Assembly (NCBI GenBank): GCA_964511535.1
Contig: CAZEFW010000028.1
Span: 1 to 64,000, forward strand
DNA from: CAZCFB01 sp964511535
GTDB taxonomy: Bacteria; Myxococcota_A; Polyangia; GCA-2747355; CAZCFB01
Reading direction: 5' to 3'
Length of the DNA stretch: 64,000 nucleotides
Part shown: one piece after another, positions 60,605 through 64,000 of the stretch
Layout: each line of letters begins with the position of its first letter
Position numbering within the stretch: position 1 is the first letter of the stretch
The notes under the pieces: model-generated
The model's input: only the letters and a program-made list of their open reading frames with translations
The model's database searches: none
What the model was told of the DNA's origin: nothing
Position numbers and translations under genes: made by a program

Positions 60605-62206
60605 CTACCGCTTCCGCGGACCGTCCACCCGGGTGAGGATGGTGTCGCGCAGGAACTGGTCGGACGTCTCGGGGTGGTCGATGTTGAAGTGCAGCCCGCG
60701 GCTCTCCTTGCGGCGGCGGGCAGACTCGATGATCAGGTGCGCCACCAGGGCGATGTTTCGCAGCTCCAGCAGGTCCGCGGTGACCAGGAAGTCCCAGTAG
60801 TACTCGCGGATCTCCTCGCGGATCAGCTCGATGCGGCGGCGGGCGCGGCGCAGGCGCTTGTCCGAGCGCACGATGCCCACGTAGTTCCACATGAACCGGC
60901 GCAGCTCGAGCCAGTTCTGAGACACCACGATGGCCTCGTCCGAGTCGGTGGCATCGCCGCTGCGCCAGGGGTCCACCCTGGTGGGACGCACCGCCTCGCG
61001 TAGCAGGTCGTTGCGCGCCGCGCGGGCCGAGAAGACCAGCGCCTCGAGCAGCGAGTTGGAGGCCAGGCGGCAGGCGCCGTGCAGGCCGGTCACCGTCACC
61101 TCGCCGGCGGCGCTCAGCCCCTGCAGTGTGGTGGCGCCGTTTTCGTCCACCAGCACGCCGCCGCAGCAGTAGTGCGCGCCGGGCACCACCGGGATCGGCT
61201 GGCGGCGCATGTCGATGCCGAGGGAGAGGCACTTCTGGTGGATGTTGGGGAAGCGCTTCTCCAGGTGCTCCTGATCGAGGTGGGACATGTCGAGCAGCAC
61301 GTTGTCCTGGCCGGTGCGCTTGAGCTCGGCGTCGATGGTTCGGGCCACCACGTCCCTCGGGGCCAGCGAGCCCATGGGGTGCACGCCGTCCATGAACCGG
61401 GTGCCGTCCTCCCGCTCCAGCTGTCCGCCCTCGCCGCGCAGGGCCTCGCTGATGAGGAAGCTCTTGGCGTGGGGGTGGTACAGCAGCGTCGGGTGGAACT
61501 GGAAGAACTCCATGTTGGCCACCGCCGCGCCGGCGCGGTAGGCCATGGCGATGCCGTCGCCGGTGGCCACGTCGGGGTTCGACGTGTAGATGTAGACCTT
61601 GCCCGCGCCGCCCGTGGCGAGGAAGACGTTGCGCGCCAGCATGGTGACGATGTGCCCGCCCCTGATGTCCAGCACGAAGGCGCCGAAGCAGGCGTTCTCC
61701 ATCCCGTAGTGCGCCGTGGACAGAAGGTCCACCGCCATGTGGTGCTCCAGCATCGTCACGTTCGGGTGCGAGGTGACGGCGTTGAGCAGGGCGCGCTCCA
61801 CCTCCCGGCCGGTGAGGTCCTCGGCGTGCACGACCCGGCGGTGGGAGTGGCCGCCCTCGCGGCCCAGGTCGAGCTTGGAGCTGTGCTCCTGGGTGGTGAA
61901 CTCCACCCCGAGCTCCATCAGCCGCTTGATATGCTGCGGGCCCTCCTCCACGGCGAAGCGCACCACGTCCTCACGGCACAGGCCGGCGCCCACGCGCACC
62001 GTGTCTGCGATGTGGCTCTCGAAGGAGTCCTCTTTGCTCAGCACCGAGGCGATGCCGCCCTGGGCGTACTGGGTGCTCGACTCCTGGGCTTCCCGCTTGG
62101 TGACGATGGTGACGCGCCCGTGGTCTGCCACGTGCAGCGCGTAGTACAGGCCAGCGATGCCGCTGCCGAGCACCAGGAAATCTGTCTCTTGTATGTGGTT
62201 GTCCAT
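60605..62206 (-). CDS. nadB: L-aspartate oxidase
   Basis: 533 residues, full length. FAD motif LVLGSGIAGLYYALHVADHG, SSTQYAQGGIA, the active-site segment HSHRRVVHAEDLTG, GGAGKVYIYTSNP, and the C-terminal GEVTVTGLHGACRLASNSLLEALVF. It oxidises aspartate to iminoaspartate, the first step of NAD synthesis; under anaerobic conditions fumarate is the usual acceptor. nadA and nadC are not in the window. It is immediately upstream of the giant kinase gene and divergent from the transglycosylase. Confidence 0.95.
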   Translation of the reverse strand: MDNHIQETDFLVLGSGIAGLYYALHVADHGRVTIVTKREAQESSTQYAQGGIASVLSKEDSFESHIADTVRVGAGLCREDVVRFAVEEGPQHIKRLMELGVEFTTQEHSSKLDLGREGGHSHRRVVHAEDLTGREVERALLNAVTSHPNVTMLEHHMAVDLLSTAHYGMENACFGAFVLDIRGGHIVTMLARNVFLATGGAGKVYIYTSNPDVATGDGIAMAYRAGAAVANMEFFQFHPTLLYHPHAKSFLISEALRGEGGQLEREDGTRFMDGVHPMGSLAPRDVVARTIDAELKRTGQDNVLLDMSHLDQEHLEKRFPNIHQKCLSLGIDMRRQPIPVVPGAHYCCGGVLVDENGATTLQGLSAAGEVTVTGLHGACRLASNSLLEALVFSARAARNDLLREAVRPTRVDPWRSGDATDSDEAIVVSQNWLELRRFMWNYVGIVRSDKRLRRARRRIELIREEIREYYWDFLVTADLLELRNIALVAHLIIESARRRKESRGLHFNIDHPETSDQFLRDTILTRVDGPRKR

Positions 62207-62259
62207 TACCGCTCGCAGGATTTAGATCCGTAGATCGTAGAATGCTACACTGAGCCCGA

Positions 62260-62925
62260 ATGGTCGACTTCCGTTACATTCTCGCCTTCACCGCCGCCGT
62301 GGCCCTGTGCCTCGGATCCTCGCCGTCCCGAGCCGACATATACCAGTACATCGACAAGGACGGCACCATTCATTACACCAACCTCAAGCGCAAGGTGAAG
62401 GGGCGCAAGAAGTGGAAGCGGATCATGAAGACCGGCCCCGGCAAGGCTGGCTCGGTGCGCGGCGTGAAGGGGGGGAAGCGCCCGGCGCGTGACCGGTCGA
62501 AGGCGCGCTTCCGCCGCTACGACCGCCATATCCTCGACGCCGCGGCCCTGTATCAGATCCCCGAGGCGCTGGTGCGGGCGGTGATCTGGGTCGAGTCGAG
62601 CTACGACCCGAACGTGGTCTCCCGGGTGGGCGCCCAGGGGTTGATGCAGCTCATGCCCGTGGTGTCCAAGGAGATGGGGGTCAAGGACCCGTTCGATCCG
62701 CGAGAGAACATCTACGGCGGCACCCGGCTGCTGAGGATCCTGGCCAACCGCTTCCAGGGGGATCTGGTGCTGAGCCTCGCGGCGTATCACGCCGGCGCCG
62801 GCGCGGTGCGCAAGTACAAGGGGATCCCGCCCTACGCCACCACCCAGCAGTACATCCGCATGGTGCTGGGCAAGCTCAAGCGGGTGCGCGACGGGGAGCT
62901 GGACAAGGTCGCCATCTCTAAATGA
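62260..62925 (+). CDS. Lytic transglycosylase with DUF4124 domain
   Basis: 221 residues. Signal peptide (residues 1-25, ILAFTAAVALCLGSSPSRA), a DUF4124 segment (DIYQYIDKDGTIHYTNLKRK), a basic linker, then an SLT/goose-lysozyme-like domain with the catalytic Glu in AVIWVESSYDPNVVSRVGAQGLMQLMP and the motif NIYGGTRLLRILANRF and LAAYHAGAGAV. It cleaves peptidoglycan in the periplasm. The ribosome site before ATG 62260 is weak. Next gene is uvrC, 18 bp on. Confidence 0.9.
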   Translation: MVDFRYILAFTAAVALCLGSSPSRADIYQYIDKDGTIHYTNLKRKVKGRKKWKRIMKTGPGKAGSVRGVKGGKRPARDRSKARFRRYDRHILDAAALYQIPEALVRAVIWVESSYDPNVVSRVGAQGLMQLMPVVSKEMGVKDPFDPRENIYGGTRLLRILANRFQGDLVLSLAAYHAGAGAVRKYKGIPPYATTQQYIRMVLGKLKRVRDGELDKVAISK

Positions 62926-62943
62926 CGCGTCCAGGAGGTCTGT

Positions 62944-64000
62944 ATGGCTGACACCCTCCTGGGTCACCTCGATCCCACCCTGCGTGATGTGCTGGACCGG
63001 CTGCCCCGCGAGCCGGGCGTGTACATGCTCAAGGACCTGGGCGGCAAGGTGATCTATGTGGGCAAGGCCAAGAGCCTGTTCTCCCGGGTTCGCTCCTACT
63101 TCACGCCCTCCACCAGCGACGACCGGCCTTTCATCCCTTCCCTGCAGGGCATGGTGGGGGACGTGGAGACGGTGGTCACTCGCAACGAGAAGGAGGCGTT
63201 GCTGCTGGAGAACACGCTGATCAAGCGGCACCGGCCGAAACTCAACGTCAAGCTGCGGGACGACAAGAGCTACCTGATGCTGCGGCTGGACACCCGGGCC
63301 GACTACCCGCGGCTGGAGGTGATCCGGCAGAACAAGATGCGTGAGGACGGGGCGCGCTACTTCGGGCCGTACCATTCGGCCGTCTCCTGTCGGCAGACCC
63401 TGCGGCTGGTGAACCGGCACTTCCAGCTGCGCACTTGCACAGACCGGACCCTCAAGACCAGGGGGCGGCCGTGCCTGCAGTACCAGATCCAGCGCTGCCT
63501 GGCGCCGTGCGTGCTGGAGGTGGACCGGGAGGGATACGCCGCCCAGGTCCAGGACGTGAGCCTCTTTTTGCGGGGCAAGGGCGACCAGCTGGTGCAGGAC
63601 CTGGAGCAGCGCATGGCCGAGGCGGCGCAGGAGCTGGCGTACGAGCGGGCCGCGCGGCTGCGGGACCAGATCGCGGCGCTGCGGGCGGCGCTCATCGGGC
63701 AGCAGGTGGTGGGCGACAGCCTGGTGGATCAGGACGTGTTCGGCTACCACCGCGAGGGGGATCGCCTGGACGCGGTGGTGCTGGTGATCCGGCAGGGCAA
63801 GCTGTTGGGGCGGCGGCCCTACTCCCTGTCGGGACAGGAGTTCCCCGACGAGGAGGTGCTCAGCGCGCTGGTTGGGCGGTACTACGACCGGGGCGAGGAG
63901 GTGCCGCGGCAGGTGCTGCTGCCCATGGCGCTGGAGGACGAGGAGGCCAAGCGGCAGTGGCTGGCCGATCTGCGCGGGGGCGCGGTGGATCTGCTGGTGC
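62944..64000 (+). CDS. uvrC: UvrABC excinuclease subunit C, partial (cut by window end)
   Basis: 352 residues are visible; the gene runs off the right edge. AGGAGG lies 7 bp before ATG 62944. The GIY-YIG nuclease domain is intact (EPGVYMLKDLGGKVIYVGKAKSL, then NEKEALLLENTLIKRHRPKLN and DDKSYLMLRL with a conserved acidic residue). The FGPYHSA segment and the Cys cluster (CTDRTLKTRGRPCLQYQIQR, then C-x3-C) follow, then a UVR-type helix (AAQELAYERAARLRDQIAAL). The C-terminal RNase H-like half is outside the window. Housekeeping nucleotide excision repair. Confidence 0.95.
   Translation, partial: MADTLLGHLDPTLRDVLDRLPREPGVYMLKDLGGKVIYVGKAKSLFSRVRSYFTPSTSDDRPFIPSLQGMVGDVETVVTRNEKEALLLENTLIKRHRPKLNVKLRDDKSYLMLRLDTRADYPRLEVIRQNKMREDGARYFGPYHSAVSCRQTLRLVNRHFQLRTCTDRTLKTRGRPCLQYQIQRCLAPCVLEVDREGYAAQVQDVSLFLRGKGDQLVQDLEQRMAEAAQELAYERAARLRDQIAALRAALIGQQVVGDSLVDQDVFGYHREGDRLDAVVLVIRQGKLLGRRPYSLSGQEFPDEEVLSALVGRYYDRGEEVPRQVLLPMALEDEEAKRQWLADLRGGAVDLLV

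Noticed and set aside
60582..61232. N-terminal extension of the kinase-WD40 protein
   Set aside because: It runs antisense-frame through nadB with low-complexity Arg/Pro/Gly sequence; GTG 60581 after nadB is the sensible start.

Overview
This is a GC-rich (roughly 65-70% by eye), densely coded bacterial segment. I read it as a chromosomal region of an anaerobic delta-lineage bacterium, most likely Myxococcota. Reasons: a secreted protease with Cys-rich modules and a MYXO-CTERM-like tail, Ser/Thr protein kinases (one fused to a STAND NTPase and WD40 repeats), DUF4388/PATAN signalling, a sigma-54 activator, and several oxygen-sensitive Fe-S, tungsten and selenium enzymes. No rRNA, tRNA, CRISPR array or transposase gene was seen.

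Layout. 1-5064: a sigma-54 activator with GAF domain faces an iron-sulfur flavoprotein that has a -24/-12 promoter; a lipoprotein and a C39/papain-like exported protease follow. 5071-18210 (minus strand): one long operon matching the class II (ATP-independent) benzoyl-CoA reductase complex in the order bamB-C-D-E-F-G-H-I, followed by a MobB-like GTPase and a Cys-rich NHL-repeat lipoprotein. bamF is read through an in-frame UGA and is predicted to be a selenoprotein with a SECIS hairpin just downstream. A TetR-type palindrome lies upstream of bamB. 18558-32143: accessory and lipid genes (CQLG-repeat protein, START-like protein, AMACR/CaiB family enzyme, SCP2 protein, glycosyltransferase-like protein, kinase, YqeY, patatin, TPR-PATAN protein, GH63 enzyme, acyl-CoA dehydrogenase). 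Two of these promoters share a TGAC-N6-GTCA palindrome. 32362-36342: an M28 peptidase and a reverse trans-sulfuration pair (cystathionine beta-synthase, gamma-lyase/synthase). 36343-39336: an arylsulfotransferase-like lipoprotein and a Tat-exported sulfatase.

39583-44386 is a redox module: an HTH/Cys-rich/receiver regulator, a DsrC-like protein, DsrM, DsrK, an Rrf2 regulator and a tandem-duplicated DsrC. The single DsrC-like protein keeps only the C-terminal Cys (CysA), and each domain of the tandem protein keeps only CysB, so the usual two-cysteine arm is split between two polypeptides. 44599-49072 looks like an undescribed RiPP-type locus: an 89-residue Lys-rich small protein, a protein with two complete radical-SAM/SPASM modules, and a B12-type radical SAM protein ending in a PqqD-like domain. 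The genes overlap by 4 bp; the first enzyme has no ATG/GTG/TTG start and appears to begin at CTG.

49127-64000: beta-lactamase-family lipoprotein with octamer repeats at its start, ornithine aminotransferase, ArsA/GET3-type ATPase, a second arylsulfotransferase paralogue followed by a 99-bp remnant of an arsA-like gene, a giant kinase-nSTAND-WD40 protein, nadB, a lytic transglycosylase and the start of uvrC, which runs off the window. Repeats include five copies of a 43-bp palindrome with GGGGTCAGACCCC at its heart and a 160-bp MITE-like element.
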